From: Bacteriovorax sp. PP10
GTDB taxonomy: Bacteria > Bdellovibrionota > Bacteriovoracia > Bacteriovoracales > Bacteriovoracaceae
Direction of reading: 5' to 3'
Length of the DNA: 64,000 nt
Assembly (NCBI RefSeq): GCF_035013165.1
Contig: NZ_JAYGJQ010000001.1
Location: forward strand, 1 to 64,000
Below the pieces are notes generated by a model. The model was not told the origin of the DNA. It did not search any database and was given only the letters and a program-made list of their open reading frames with translations. A program made the position numbers and the translations under genes. Shown piece after piece: positions 27,091-36,303 of this stretch (positions are counted from its first letter, which is position 1; every line of letters begins with the position of its first letter).

Positions 27091-29382
27091 TTATTTTTTC
27101 TTAAATAGACCGTTTAATAATCCCTTTACTTGCTCTCTGGCCTTTTCAGGAACGATCTTATCAATATTTTTGTCGATCACTTTTTGAGCAGCTTCAACAC
27201 CTTTCGTTTTAATAGCGCCTTTAGCGATTCTAGAAAGTGTATATTGAATTTCTGGCTTCATTGCATAGTTAGGACCTGATAAACGAATCGGTAGAACTTT
27301 TACACCAACGTTCTTTTGAAGAAGCTCTCCAATTTTTGCGTTTTCTGTAAAATACACATCCATGCTTGAATTGTTTGGAGCTCCAACAACAGGATAGATT
27401 GTTCCGCTTCCTGTGATCTCAACTTTTTTATTAAGGCCAATGAAGTTGAATGATGCCAGGTTGTAAGTTGTATCAGTAAAACGACCTTTCATATTCAGAG
27501 TTTCAAAGTTTCCATCAAGCTTAAGTTGTTTATCCCCTACCTGATCTTTAATCATTGGGATGCTTGCTAGAAGAGGATTGATGAACTCTCCGATATTAAG
27601 TTTTTTGATATCGCCATTTTTTGCATCCAGTGCAACGTTCACATCATATTTTGGTGGTTTGACTGCTTTAAACAACGTCGCACTTCCGTTTACTTTTCCA
27701 GAGAATGTTCCAGTAAAATTGTCGATGAATGGTGGAAGGAAAGGCTTAAACGAAGAAAGATTTAGATCTTTAATTCCAAGATCAAAAACAGACTCATTAG
27801 ATTTTAAACCAAGCTTCATTGTCTGAGTTAACGTCCCTGTTCCTTTTGAGAACTTGAATTTCATAGCATCAACGGCGATAGCATGTGAGCTTACGATAAT
27901 TTTTCCGCTTCCAGAGAAATCTTCTCCACCAACACTGATATTTGACCAAGTCATGTTTACGTTAGCGGCCGGAAGACCTGGCATTGGTTTTCCTTCTTTG
28001 GCTGCTTTTTCGCGAGCTGCTTCAGCATCTGCTTCTTCTTTAGCAACAACTGCAGGGTCTTTTTTCGCCCATAGTTTTTGTTGGATGACTTTTTCGGGAA
28101 TTCTTAAACGAGTTGCTGTCACTTTAACATTGAAAGGCTTAAGTGCTTTCATATCGAACTTCTGATTAGGATCGTATTCGCCGTTAACAATGGTATCAAC
28201 TAATCCACTTAGAACATCCATCTTCACACGAACGTAAATATCTTTTTGTTTAAATGAACCTTCAACACTTGTCGTTGCAACGACTCCATCTTTTGAATAT
28301 CCAATTCCTGGAGCAATTGAAAAAGACAGGTCAGCATCGATTTTTTTATCTTCAGTGTAAATTAAACCACCTTTAGCAGAAAGTTTTGCTTTAGATAGAT
28401 CAATTGCACGGTCCAGCCCCATGATAAGACCGATGTCTTTTAAAATGATGTCGACATTGATGTTTGAGATTTCAATTTGTTTTGTCATCTTGAAATCAGC
28501 AGAGATTTTATTTTGTGATTCAAAAGAAGTTGCCACTTTTCCTGAAATCTCTCCATCTTTTGTAAGAAGTAGATTTACGTTCGTTGTGATTTCCGGAAAC
28601 TTCCACTCTAGACCTGTTTTAGTAATGTTATTTACTTTAACAATAACAAGTGAGCTCACTGAGCCGTTTTTAACCAGGTCGGCGATATTGATTTCTCCAA
28701 TAGCAATTGTACTGAAGGAAACTTCCGATCTATCGGCCATAACAAATTTTGCATCTGAGGCAATTTCGAAAGCTGTTGATGATTCGAAGTTAAGGCCTTT
28801 AACTAAAAAACGAGAAACTGTAATTTGTCCGTTTGAATTATCGCGAAGTGAGTATTTTACTGCTACATCTGATAACTTCACATTGATTTTGCTTTTTCCA
28901 AAGATACCAATCGCTTTTTCTTGAGCGGCCGCTTTCTCTTCAGGAGTTTTTTCGTCTTTCTTATCTTCGTCCTTTTTATCACCCATTGCATATGTCCAGT
29001 TGTTACCAACCGGGAATTCAGCGTAGTTCATTAAAGGTTTATCAAGTTGGATTTCAATCACTCCACCATTTGTAATAATCGCCCATAGAGGAACTTTTAC
29101 CACCATTGTATCAACGGCCATCATTTCAACAGGTGCCCCTTCAGGACTCGTTGTATTGATTGCAAACTTATGAAGCTCGATTTTAAAATTTAATCCCCAT
29201 GAAATATTGATTGTGTCCAGACTGGCCTTCGCCTTTGGAAAAACCTTTTCAGTTTGAGTGATGGCAATTTTTCTAATCTCTTCCGGATTCAATTTTGTTG
29301 AAGCGTAATAAACAACTCCAGCAATAAAGACAATGAAGACGGCTACAATGGCCCCAATAATTTTAAATTTTTTCGATTTCAT
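27091..29382 (-). CDS. AsmA-like envelope protein
   Basis: A 763-residue protein with a short cytoplasmic lysine-rich start, one membrane helix (about 7-27), and a long periplasmic region of beta-strand repeats typical of the AsmA/TamB superfamily, linked to phospholipid transport and outer-membrane homeostasis. A charged insert (DKKDEDKKDEKTPEEK) lies at about 135-150 and an Ala/Glu-rich stretch at about 430-450. The C-terminal part has the AsmA-type pattern LDGNFETLNMKGRF. It is probably transcribed with mtnA downstream. Confidence 0.8.
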   Translation of the reverse strand: MKSKKFKIIGAIVAVFIVFIAGVVYYASTKLNPEEIRKIAITQTEKVFPKAKASLDTINISWGLNFKIELHKFAINTTSPEGAPVEMMAVDTMVVKVPLWAIITNGGVIEIQLDKPLMNYAEFPVGNNWTYAMGDKKDEDKKDEKTPEEKAAAQEKAIGIFGKSKINVKLSDVAVKYSLRDNSNGQITVSRFLVKGLNFESSTAFEIASDAKFVMADRSEVSFSTIAIGEINIADLVKNGSVSSLVIVKVNNITKTGLEWKFPEITTNVNLLLTKDGEISGKVATSFESQNKISADFKMTKQIEISNINVDIILKDIGLIMGLDRAIDLSKAKLSAKGGLIYTEDKKIDADLSFSIAPGIGYSKDGVVATTSVEGSFKQKDIYVRVKMDVLSGLVDTIVNGEYDPNQKFDMKALKPFNVKVTATRLRIPEKVIQQKLWAKKDPAVVAKEEADAEAAREKAAKEGKPMPGLPAANVNMTWSNISVGGEDFSGSGKIIVSSHAIAVDAMKFKFSKGTGTLTQTMKLGLKSNESVFDLGIKDLNLSSFKPFLPPFIDNFTGTFSGKVNGSATLFKAVKPPKYDVNVALDAKNGDIKKLNIGEFINPLLASIPMIKDQVGDKQLKLDGNFETLNMKGRFTDTTYNLASFNFIGLNKKVEITGSGTIYPVVGAPNNSSMDVYFTENAKIGELLQKNVGVKVLPIRLSGPNYAMKPEIQYTLSRIAKGAIKTKGVEAAQKVIDKNIDKIVPEKAREQVKGLLNGLFKKK

Positions 29383-29425
29383 ATTTATCCTTTTAGTTCT
29401 TTAATATTTTTTCATAATCACGCGC

Positions 29426-29737
29426 TCACAAATCTCTCGTTGGCGTATGATCTTGTTTTCTTTTTTGGAATTTCTTTTCTGTTTTATAAGCAATCGCCAG
29501 AAGTTCTTTTAACGGCCCGATGATTGGGCTTTTTTCATTGAAGCTATAAAGGCGTGAACGCCCGACAACTCTTGAAACCAAGAATCCTGCCTCTTCAAAT
29601 CTTTCTAATTGTTTTTTTATCGGATCAAGTGCGGTGTCGTACATTTGGGCAATCGCAGAGGCGTGCAACTCTTTATTCGCGTAAAGAGCGAGCATAACTT
29701 TTTCTGCAGATTTATTTCCTAATAGACCTTCCAACAT
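29426..29737 (-). CDS. winged-helix transcription regulator (ArsR-like)
   Basis: About 103 residues from the ATG at 29737. The fold is a winged helix: AEKVMLALYANKELHASAIAQ, a recognition-helix segment DPIKKQLERFEEAGFLVSR and a wing VVGRSRLYSFN. No metal-binding cysteines are seen, so it is not a classical metal-sensing ArsR protein. It is 43 bases upstream of the AsmA-like gene on the same strand and may regulate that operon. Confidence 0.78.
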   Translation of the reverse strand: MLEGLLGNKSAEKVMLALYANKELHASAIAQMYDTALDPIKKQLERFEEAGFLVSRVVGRSRLYSFNEKSPIIGPLKELLAIAYKTEKKFQKRKQDHTPTRDL

Positions 29738-29798
29738 GTTGTTGATTATCAACTAAAGAGAAGTCTATATCAACTACATTATAGTTGAAGCAAAACAC

Positions 29799-31022
29799 TC
29801 AGATATTCTTTTCTGTGTGTGTGCGCTGCGAATGATAAATGCCGTGTCTGCCTGAGAATAAATAACTTGTAACAATAGCGAGTGCAGCATAAACACCAAT
29901 GCCTGGCCCAAATAGTTCGAATGCCAAAATAACACTTGCGATAGGAACATTTGCAGCGCCTGCGAAGACGGAAACAAAACCTAATGCTGCGAGAACGGGA
30001 TAAGCAAGAGGAAGAATAAATGCAAGTGCATTACCTAGGGTGGCCCCGATATAAAAAAGAGACATCACTTCTCCTCCTCTAAATCCAGATCCAACTGAAA
30101 GTGCTGTCGTAAAGATTTTACCTAAAAAGTCCCAGGGATATACATGCTGAGTAAAACTCGCGCGAATAATCTCCTCGCCTAAACTATGGTAGCGGTCTGA
30201 GCCAAAAAGATAATAACAAACAACAAGTATTGATCCTCCAATAACAGGAAAAAGCAGCTCGTTTTTAATTTTTTCTTGATATAGATCTTTAAGCGCATGA
30301 AGTGACCAAACAAAAAACTTGGCCGTTAAACCAAAGGCAACTCCTGCGATGATTGCCGATAAAATGCCTGGAATTGAAACAGAAGGAATTTCCATATAAA
30401 AATAATGTGCATGAACAACACCTAACAAAAGTGCCGTGTAGTAACCAACGACTGCGGCCACTAAACAAGGAAGAAGTGCATCGTAAACTAATGTACCAAT
30501 AAATAAAACTTCGAATCCAAAGATGGCCCCGGCAATCGGAGCTCCAAAGATTGAAGAAAAACCAGCACTCATTCCCATCATCAAAATAAGTTTGCGGTTA
30601 TTATAAAACCTTCCAAGATATTTAGAGAATTGATCACTAAGTCCTGCTCCCATTTGGACAGCGGCCCCTTCTCGTCCGACCGAAGCACCAAATAAATGCG
30701 AGATCACAGCACCGATAAAAATCATCGGCACCATTCTGAAAGGGATGGTTTTTGTTGGCTTATGGATCTCATCGATAATGAGATTGTTTCCATGTTGAAC
30801 TTCCTTCCCATAGATCTTGTAAAACCAGGCCACCAGGAATCCAACCAGAGGTAAAAAGATAATCATCCAGGAATGGGCGCGCCTGAATTCAATGGCCCAA
30901 TCTACCGAATGAAGAAACAGTGTAGAGGCCACACCTGCACAAATTCCAATAACCACGGCCAGAGAGCACCAAACGATCATTTTTTTGAACATTTGTACTT
31001 CGAAAGTCTTTGATTTATCCAT
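29799..31022 (-). CDS. ClC-family anion channel or antiporter
   Basis: A 407-residue membrane protein of the ClC family. Conserved elements are GASVGREGAAVQMGAGLSD (gating-glutamate segment), GFSSIFGAPIAGAIFGFEVL, and GSGFRGGEVMSLFYIGATLG. The first selectivity-filter region, normally GSGIP, is replaced by HGNNLIIDEIH, and GREGP reads GREGA. These changes fit a divergent ClC branch; fluoride-exporting ClC-F proteins also depart from GSGIP, but I cannot assign the ion. The ATG at 31022 has a GAAGAGG ribosome-binding site. It is divergent from the next gene. Confidence 0.88.
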   Translation of the reverse strand: MDKSKTFEVQMFKKMIVWCSLAVVIGICAGVASTLFLHSVDWAIEFRRAHSWMIIFLPLVGFLVAWFYKIYGKEVQHGNNLIIDEIHKPTKTIPFRMVPMIFIGAVISHLFGASVGREGAAVQMGAGLSDQFSKYLGRFYNNRKLILMMGMSAGFSSIFGAPIAGAIFGFEVLFIGTLVYDALLPCLVAAVVGYYTALLLGVVHAHYFYMEIPSVSIPGILSAIIAGVAFGLTAKFFVWSLHALKDLYQEKIKNELLFPVIGGSILVVCYYLFGSDRYHSLGEEIIRASFTQHVYPWDFLGKIFTTALSVGSGFRGGEVMSLFYIGATLGNALAFILPLAYPVLAALGFVSVFAGAANVPIASVILAFELFGPGIGVYAALAIVTSYLFSGRHGIYHSQRTHTEKNI

Positions 31023-31078
31023 GTAATTTTTACACCTCTTCCCTGGTTCTCATAGGCGTTAAGCTATACTTATTAGCG

Positions 31079-32050
31079 ATGAGCTCGAGAGTTAAAAAGA
31101 TCTATCACACCACTTTGCTAATTTTATCGATTGTTCTAATCGTAGGCGTGATCGTTTATATAAAACAAAGTCCAATCACAATTAATCAGTTAAAAAATCT
31201 TCATCCTGGATACATGGTTGCACTTATCGCACTTCATGCATTAGGTTTCTGGTTTTTAGGCTTCACTCAAGCAATGCCTTTAAAAAAACACAGTATCGAA
31301 ATTAAAACTAGTGAGTGGTATGGGCTCTCTGTCGTTGCAGAGCTCTTTAACATGATTCTTCCGGCCAACGGTGGCACCGGTGTGAGAATGATGTACCTGA
31401 AGGATAAAAAGAATCTTCCTATAAGACAATTTTTATCCATGAATTTTGCAGTTATTTTAACTGGATTTACAATGCTTGGGATTTTCGGATCACTTTACTT
31501 CCAATATGTCTTAAATAAAAACGATGAAGTCTTCAAGCTTCTTGATTCACTCTTCATCGCTTTAGCGCTTTCTGGGATTATGCTTTTAGTTTTCTCTGAA
31601 GTTTTAGGGAAAGTTTTTAAGATTAAGAGAAAGTATTCTCCGAAAATTTATTTATTCGATACCAAGTTTGCTTTCAAGGCGACAGCTGTATGGTTTGCTT
31701 TTTTTGCATTATACCCGTTAAAAATCTATCTTTCGTTTCTTGCTATTGGTGTTCAGATTGGTGCTAGTGAGAGTTTTGAAATAAGTCTTATTCTGCTAGT
31801 GGCCTCTTTCTTTCAGGTTCTTCCTGGAAACATCGGCGTAAAGGAGTTAATCACTGCTTATATTTCGTCTCACTATGGTATTAAATTTGAGACAGCGTTA
31901 CTCGCCAGTCTTATTGATCGTGGAGTCCTTCTGCTTTTCTTATTGCCAGTAGGATTTTATTTTTACTGGGAACTCTTTTTGGATGCGGCCATTCCGAAAA
32001 TTGCGATCCCTTTTCTTAGGCCATCACAATCGGAGCAAACTTCACCATAA
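31079..32050 (+). CDS. lysylphosphatidylglycerol synthetase/UPF0104-like membrane protein
   Basis: About 323 residues from the ATG at 31079; an upstream ATG at 31010 would overlap the divergent ClC gene and is less likely. About eight membrane helices are present. The family pattern is seen in LLPANGGTGVRMMYL and in the late segment FFQVLPGNIGVKELITAY, both typical of the flippase-like domain of LPG synthetases and YbhN proteins. There is no lysyl-transferase domain, so a lipid-flipping or glycolipid role is more likely than lysine transfer. Its end overlaps the convergent helicase gene by 35 bases. Confidence 0.82.
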   Translation: MSSRVKKIYHTTLLILSIVLIVGVIVYIKQSPITINQLKNLHPGYMVALIALHALGFWFLGFTQAMPLKKHSIEIKTSEWYGLSVVAELFNMILPANGGTGVRMMYLKDKKNLPIRQFLSMNFAVILTGFTMLGIFGSLYFQYVLNKNDEVFKLLDSLFIALALSGIMLLVFSEVLGKVFKIKRKYSPKIYLFDTKFAFKATAVWFAFFALYPLKIYLSFLAIGVQIGASESFEISLILLVASFFQVLPGNIGVKELITAYISSHYGIKFETALLASLIDRGVLLLFLLPVGFYFYWELFLDAAIPKIAIPFLRPSQSEQTSP

Positions 32051-34277
32051 ATTTTTTGCGAGCGCCATCAGCAAACTTGATCGAAACCTTCTCATCAGCA
32101 CCAGAGCCTTCAGAATCCTCTACCTTTCCTTGTCCATATAAAGAGTGAACAACGATAGCTCCTTTAGGGAACTTCGGTTGATAATAGCTTTCTTTGATCT
32201 GGTAAACGACTTCTTCATTATCATAATGAGAGTCCTGAGACTGATCATAAGGATCAAAGCTCTTTTGATTTCCACCACCAGAGTACGATTGATTGAAATG
32301 ATCTTCCTGACGTCCTTTAAGTTTCTTCCATGTGAAGAGCTTTTCAGGAATTTCATCTATGAAGCGGCTTGGGCCATTGAATTTCACCTGTCCAAAAAGC
32401 ATGCGCCCTTGAGCAAATGTAATATAGAGCTTAATCATCGCTCTGGTCATTGCTACGTAGAAAAGTCTGCGCTCTTCTTCCATGGCAATTTCACCTGAGT
32501 CAACACTTCTGTAACTTGGGAAAACATTTTCTTCCGCTCCAACAACAAAGGCATGAGTGAACTCAAGTCCCTTTGCTCCGTGAACGGTCATTAAAGACAC
32601 TTCACCATCAGCAGGTTTTGCACCTTCATCAAAATCAGAATTTGAATCAAGAGTAATTGTCTCTAAGAATCCTGATAGCGTTGGAACTTCTGCCGACTCT
32701 TCAAATTGAGTAATGGCATTTAGTAATTCATCCAGGTTTTCTAGTCTTGCTAAAGTTTCATAGTCTTTATTTGCTTTTAAGAAAGCGTAGTAACCAGATT
32801 CATGCAAAACCTTTTCATAAATAATTGAAGGTTTTACTTTATTTTGGTCAAGGTGACGAAGTTCATTGATCAATGTCACGAACTCAGTCAGTGACGACTT
32901 AATTTTTGCTGATAACTTAATATGAGAAAATTCACTTGTATGATCACCGATCTTTTCGATGATGTCCCAAAGTGAAGTGTTATTGTTAACAGCTTCTACT
33001 TCAAGTTTACGAAGTGATGTGGCCCCAACTCCACGAGCTGGAACATTGATAATTCTACTTACGGCCAGTGAATCTTTCGCGTTAATAACAAGACGAAGAT
33101 AAGAAAGCATATCTTTGATTTCTTTTCGCTCGTAGAACTTCACACCACCGACTACGCGGTATTGAATTTTATATTTTCTAAGCGAGTCTTCTATCTGACG
33201 GGCCTGAGCATTTGAGCGGTAGAAGACGGCCATTTCTTTATAAGGCGTTCCCGCTTTATAAAGTTTACCTGTTTCCTGGGCAATAAACTCGGCTTCATCT
33301 TTATCGTTAAAACATTCTACGATCTCGATAGCATCCCCTTCCGGGTTATCCGTCCACATGTGCTTACCTTTTCTCATGGTGTTTCTTTCGATTACACATG
33401 AAGCAGCTTCGATGATGGTTTTACTCGATCTATAGTTTTGTTCTAGTTTTAAAACTGTAACGTCTGGGAAGATTTTCTCGAAGTCGAGAATGTTTCTGAT
33501 ATCAGCTCCACGCCATGAATAGATCGACTGATCTTCATCACCGACTACGCATATATTTCTGCGTTTTCCACAAAGCATTCTGATTAAATCAAACTGCGCG
33601 CGGTTAGTATCTTGATACTCATCTACTAAAACGTAGACGAAACGGTTTTGATAACGTTGAAGGACTTCCGGAAATTTTTCGAATAACTGAATCACGGCCG
33701 TAATAAGACCGCCGAAGTCCAAAGCATTTGCACGATGAAGCTCTGACTCGTACTCTTCGAAATAACCAAAAAATTCATCTGATGGATCAGCTTCACCACC
33801 ATCGACCATTACGCGTCCAGGGTAGTATCCGTTGTTTTTTAATCCATCGATATAAGAGAGAATGTCATATGGATTAATCTCTTTTGTAGAGATCCCACGG
33901 CGCTCTAGAAGGGATTTGGCAATCGCCTTCGATTCACCGTCATCATAAATAGTGAAGTTACGACTAAGGCCTAAAAAGTTTGCTTCTGATCTTAAAAGTT
34001 TTGCACAGAACGCGTGGAAGGTTGTGATCTGAAGAGATCCAACGTCCATCGTTACTTCGTGAGCAATTCTCTCACGCATCTCTCTTGCTGCTTTATTAGA
34101 GAATGTGAGCGCCAGCAATTGATGTGGGCTTACGTTTTTATCTTCTAATAAATAGGTAATACGAGTGACAAGCGTTTTGGTTTTACCAGAGCCTGCACCA
34201 GCAAGAATCATAACAGGGCCGTCAGTACTTAGGACTGCCTGCTTTTGAACGGGATTTAAACTATCTAGATTCGTCAT
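32016..34277 (-). CDS. UvrD/PcrA-type superfamily 1 DNA helicase
   Basis: A 753-residue 3'-5' DNA helicase used in repair and replication restart. Walker A is LAGAGSGKTKT (Lys32), motif II is DEYQDTN, motif III is VVGDEDQSIYSWRGAD, and motif VI VAMTRAM is near residue 620. The C-terminus has the basic, flexible tail and a terminal segment (KGAIVVHSLYGQGKV) found in PcrA-type enzymes. Length fits PcrA. It is monocistronic by its position upstream of a glmS terminator. Confidence 0.94.
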   Translation of the reverse strand: MTNLDSLNPVQKQAVLSTDGPVMILAGAGSGKTKTLVTRITYLLEDKNVSPHQLLALTFSNKAAREMRERIAHEVTMDVGSLQITTFHAFCAKLLRSEANFLGLSRNFTIYDDGESKAIAKSLLERRGISTKEINPYDILSYIDGLKNNGYYPGRVMVDGGEADPSDEFFGYFEEYESELHRANALDFGGLITAVIQLFEKFPEVLQRYQNRFVYVLVDEYQDTNRAQFDLIRMLCGKRRNICVVGDEDQSIYSWRGADIRNILDFEKIFPDVTVLKLEQNYRSSKTIIEAASCVIERNTMRKGKHMWTDNPEGDAIEIVECFNDKDEAEFIAQETGKLYKAGTPYKEMAVFYRSNAQARQIEDSLRKYKIQYRVVGGVKFYERKEIKDMLSYLRLVINAKDSLAVSRIINVPARGVGATSLRKLEVEAVNNNTSLWDIIEKIGDHTSEFSHIKLSAKIKSSLTEFVTLINELRHLDQNKVKPSIIYEKVLHESGYYAFLKANKDYETLARLENLDELLNAITQFEESAEVPTLSGFLETITLDSNSDFDEGAKPADGEVSLMTVHGAKGLEFTHAFVVGAEENVFPSYRSVDSGEIAMEEERRLFYVAMTRAMIKLYITFAQGRMLFGQVKFNGPSRFIDEIPEKLFTWKKLKGRQEDHFNQSYSGGGNQKSFDPYDQSQDSHYDNEEVVYQIKESYYQPKFPKGAIVVHSLYGQGKVEDSEGSGADEKVSIKFADGARKKFMVKFAPIVMA

Positions 34278-34343
34278 CTAATATAGTTACCATATTAGGG
34301 TGAGTGATGAAAAGGTGCTTTTCGGTAGAGCTAAGGCACAAAT

Positions 34344-34371
34344 AAAAAAAGCTCCCGAAGGAGCTTTTTTA
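34344..34371 (-). terminator. Rho-independent terminator after glmS
   Basis: GCTCC-CGAA-GGAGC hairpin (34351-34364) flanked by A7 and T6 runs, so the stem extends with A-U pairs. It lies 9 bases past the glmS stop and would work on both strands. Confidence 0.88.
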
Positions 34372-34379
34372 TTTAATAT

Positions 34380-36206
34380 CTATTCTACAGTTACTGACTT
34401 AGCTAAATTTCTTGGCTTATCAATATCCGTCCCTTTGAATTTCGCCATGTAATATGCAAGAAGTTGGTTAACAACGTTTACATAGAGCGGTGATAATTCT
34501 TCAAGACCTTCGAAATCAAGTGGAATGTAATAATCTGATAAGCTCATTAGCTCTTCATTTCCACGAGGACCGATTCCTACGATAATTCCTTTTCTAGCTT
34601 TGATTTCATGAACGTTTGAAACAGTTTTTTCAAACAATTCAGGGCCAACTAAAGCAATGTTAACCATCTCTTCATCGATAAGAGCGATTGGACCGTGCTT
34701 TAACTCTCCAGCTGCATATCCTTCAGCATGAACGTAAGCAATTTCTTTTAGCTTAAGTGCGCCTTCAAGAGCGATTGGGAAGTATGCTCCTCTCCCAGTG
34801 TAGAAGAACCCTTTTTTATTATAAATTGATTCAGCAACAGACTTGATAGCGTCTGACTGAAGAAGAAGTAAATCAATTCTCTCAGCAAGAAGAGCGAACT
34901 TTCCAGTAAGCTTAACTTTTTTACCTTCATCTTTTAAGTCCCCTGCAAGAGCAGCTGACATAAGGCGACCAGTAAGAGCTTGCTGAGTGAAAGCTTTTGT
35001 AGAAGCAACACCGATTTCAACACCTGCGCGGATCAGAAGGTTATCATCACAATCTCTGTAAAGAGTTGATCCATCAACGTTCACGATCGACATAGTTTTG
35101 ATACCAGCTTTTTTACAGATTGATTGAGCAGCAAGTGTGTCTGCTGTTTCACCTGATTGAGAAACGAAAATACCCACGTCACCTTTTTTAAGAATTGGAT
35201 TTTTGTAACGGAATTCAGAAGCTAATTCTACTACAGCAGGAATGCGGTTGATTCCTTCTAAGAAATCGCGAACGACAAGACCGGCGTAAGCAGCAGTTCC
35301 ACATGCAGAAAGATAAATTCTCTCTGGAGTGTATGTGGCAACTTTCTCAAGCGCTTCTTTTCCTTCTCCTGCAAAATAATACTGAGTCAGGTTTCTGATA
35401 AGACCTGGTTGCTCATGAATTTCTTTTAGCATGAAGTGTTCATATTCGCCTTTTTCTGAAACTTCTAAAGTCATGTCTTGTTTCTTAGACAGGTATCTAG
35501 TTGTTTTAGTCAGGTCTAGTTCATAAAAGTTTGCGATATTTTTGTTTTCCCCTGATAGGTGAACAATCACTTCGTCTTCCGGGAAGTATAGTGAATGAAC
35601 CATACCAGCTAGTGCGTATGGATCAGAAGATACTAGTGCTTCAGATGTTGCTTCATTTACACCGCAAACAAGAGGAGCTCCTCTTTTTACAGCGAAGATT
35701 TCACCAGTCTTTGGGTAAAGAATTACGAAAGCAGAGTTACCCTGAATGCGCTTGAATGAAGTAGCGATAGCTTCTTTAATCGGCATGTCGTTTTTAAGGT
35801 GGTAAGTCACTAGCTCTAAAAATGATTCAGAATCTGTTTCAGACTTGAACTTCACACCATGAGCAGCTAGCTCTCTTTTAATTTCGTTAGCGTTTTCAAC
35901 AATCCCGTTGTGGATAATTGAAAGAACTTCGTTATTGTGAGGATGAGCGTTTACATCAGTAACACCACCGTGAGTTGCCCAACGTGTGTGACCGATACAT
36001 GCGCGAGCGATGATATCTTTACCAACAAGTTCAGCTTTCAAGTTATCTAACTTTCCTGCTTTCTTGTAATATTGCATTTTATTGTTTTGATCGATGAAGC
36101 TAACACCAGCTGAATCGTATCCACGATATTCAAGACGCTTTAGTCCTTCGATAACGATTCCAACTGAATTTTGAGAAGGTCCAAAATAACCGACAATTCC
36201 ACACAT
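34380..36206 (-). CDS. glmS: glutamine-fructose-6-phosphate aminotransferase
   Basis: A 608-residue enzyme making glucosamine 6-phosphate from fructose 6-phosphate and glutamine, the entry step for cell-wall and LPS amino sugars. The N-terminal glutaminase begins MCGIVGYFG with nucleophile Cys2, and GHTRWATHGGV follows. Two SIS sugar-isomerase domains fill the C-terminal half (YLSACGTAAYAGL, VSQSGETADTLAA), ending with the family's LAKSVTVE. It is next to glmU on the same strand, giving two UDP-GlcNAc genes in a row. The 97-base gap shows no glmS ribozyme. Confidence 0.97.
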   Translation of the reverse strand: MCGIVGYFGPSQNSVGIVIEGLKRLEYRGYDSAGVSFIDQNNKMQYYKKAGKLDNLKAELVGKDIIARACIGHTRWATHGGVTDVNAHPHNNEVLSIIHNGIVENANEIKRELAAHGVKFKSETDSESFLELVTYHLKNDMPIKEAIATSFKRIQGNSAFVILYPKTGEIFAVKRGAPLVCGVNEATSEALVSSDPYALAGMVHSLYFPEDEVIVHLSGENKNIANFYELDLTKTTRYLSKKQDMTLEVSEKGEYEHFMLKEIHEQPGLIRNLTQYYFAGEGKEALEKVATYTPERIYLSACGTAAYAGLVVRDFLEGINRIPAVVELASEFRYKNPILKKGDVGIFVSQSGETADTLAAQSICKKAGIKTMSIVNVDGSTLYRDCDDNLLIRAGVEIGVASTKAFTQQALTGRLMSAALAGDLKDEGKKVKLTGKFALLAERIDLLLLQSDAIKSVAESIYNKKGFFYTGRGAYFPIALEGALKLKEIAYVHAEGYAAGELKHGPIALIDEEMVNIALVGPELFEKTVSNVHEIKARKGIIVGIGPRGNEELMSLSDYYIPLDFEGLEELSPLYVNVVNQLLAYYMAKFKGTDIDKPRNLAKSVTVE

Positions 36207-36303
36207 AATATGTTCCTCTTAGGGGGTAATTTTAAGCTCCCCAAGAATAGCACTATTTGCAGGAATTGTGGTTATGGTTTTTTAGATATTACTTTTTTAC
36301 ACG

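Noticed and set aside
31023-31078. Possible fluoride riboswitch before the ClC gene
   Set aside because: The 56-base gap lacks the conserved fluoride-aptamer core and is too short for it with an expression platform.
36207-36303. Possible glmS ribozyme upstream of glmS
   Set aside because: The gap is only 97 bases and shows none of the ribozyme's core; it is mostly AT-rich.
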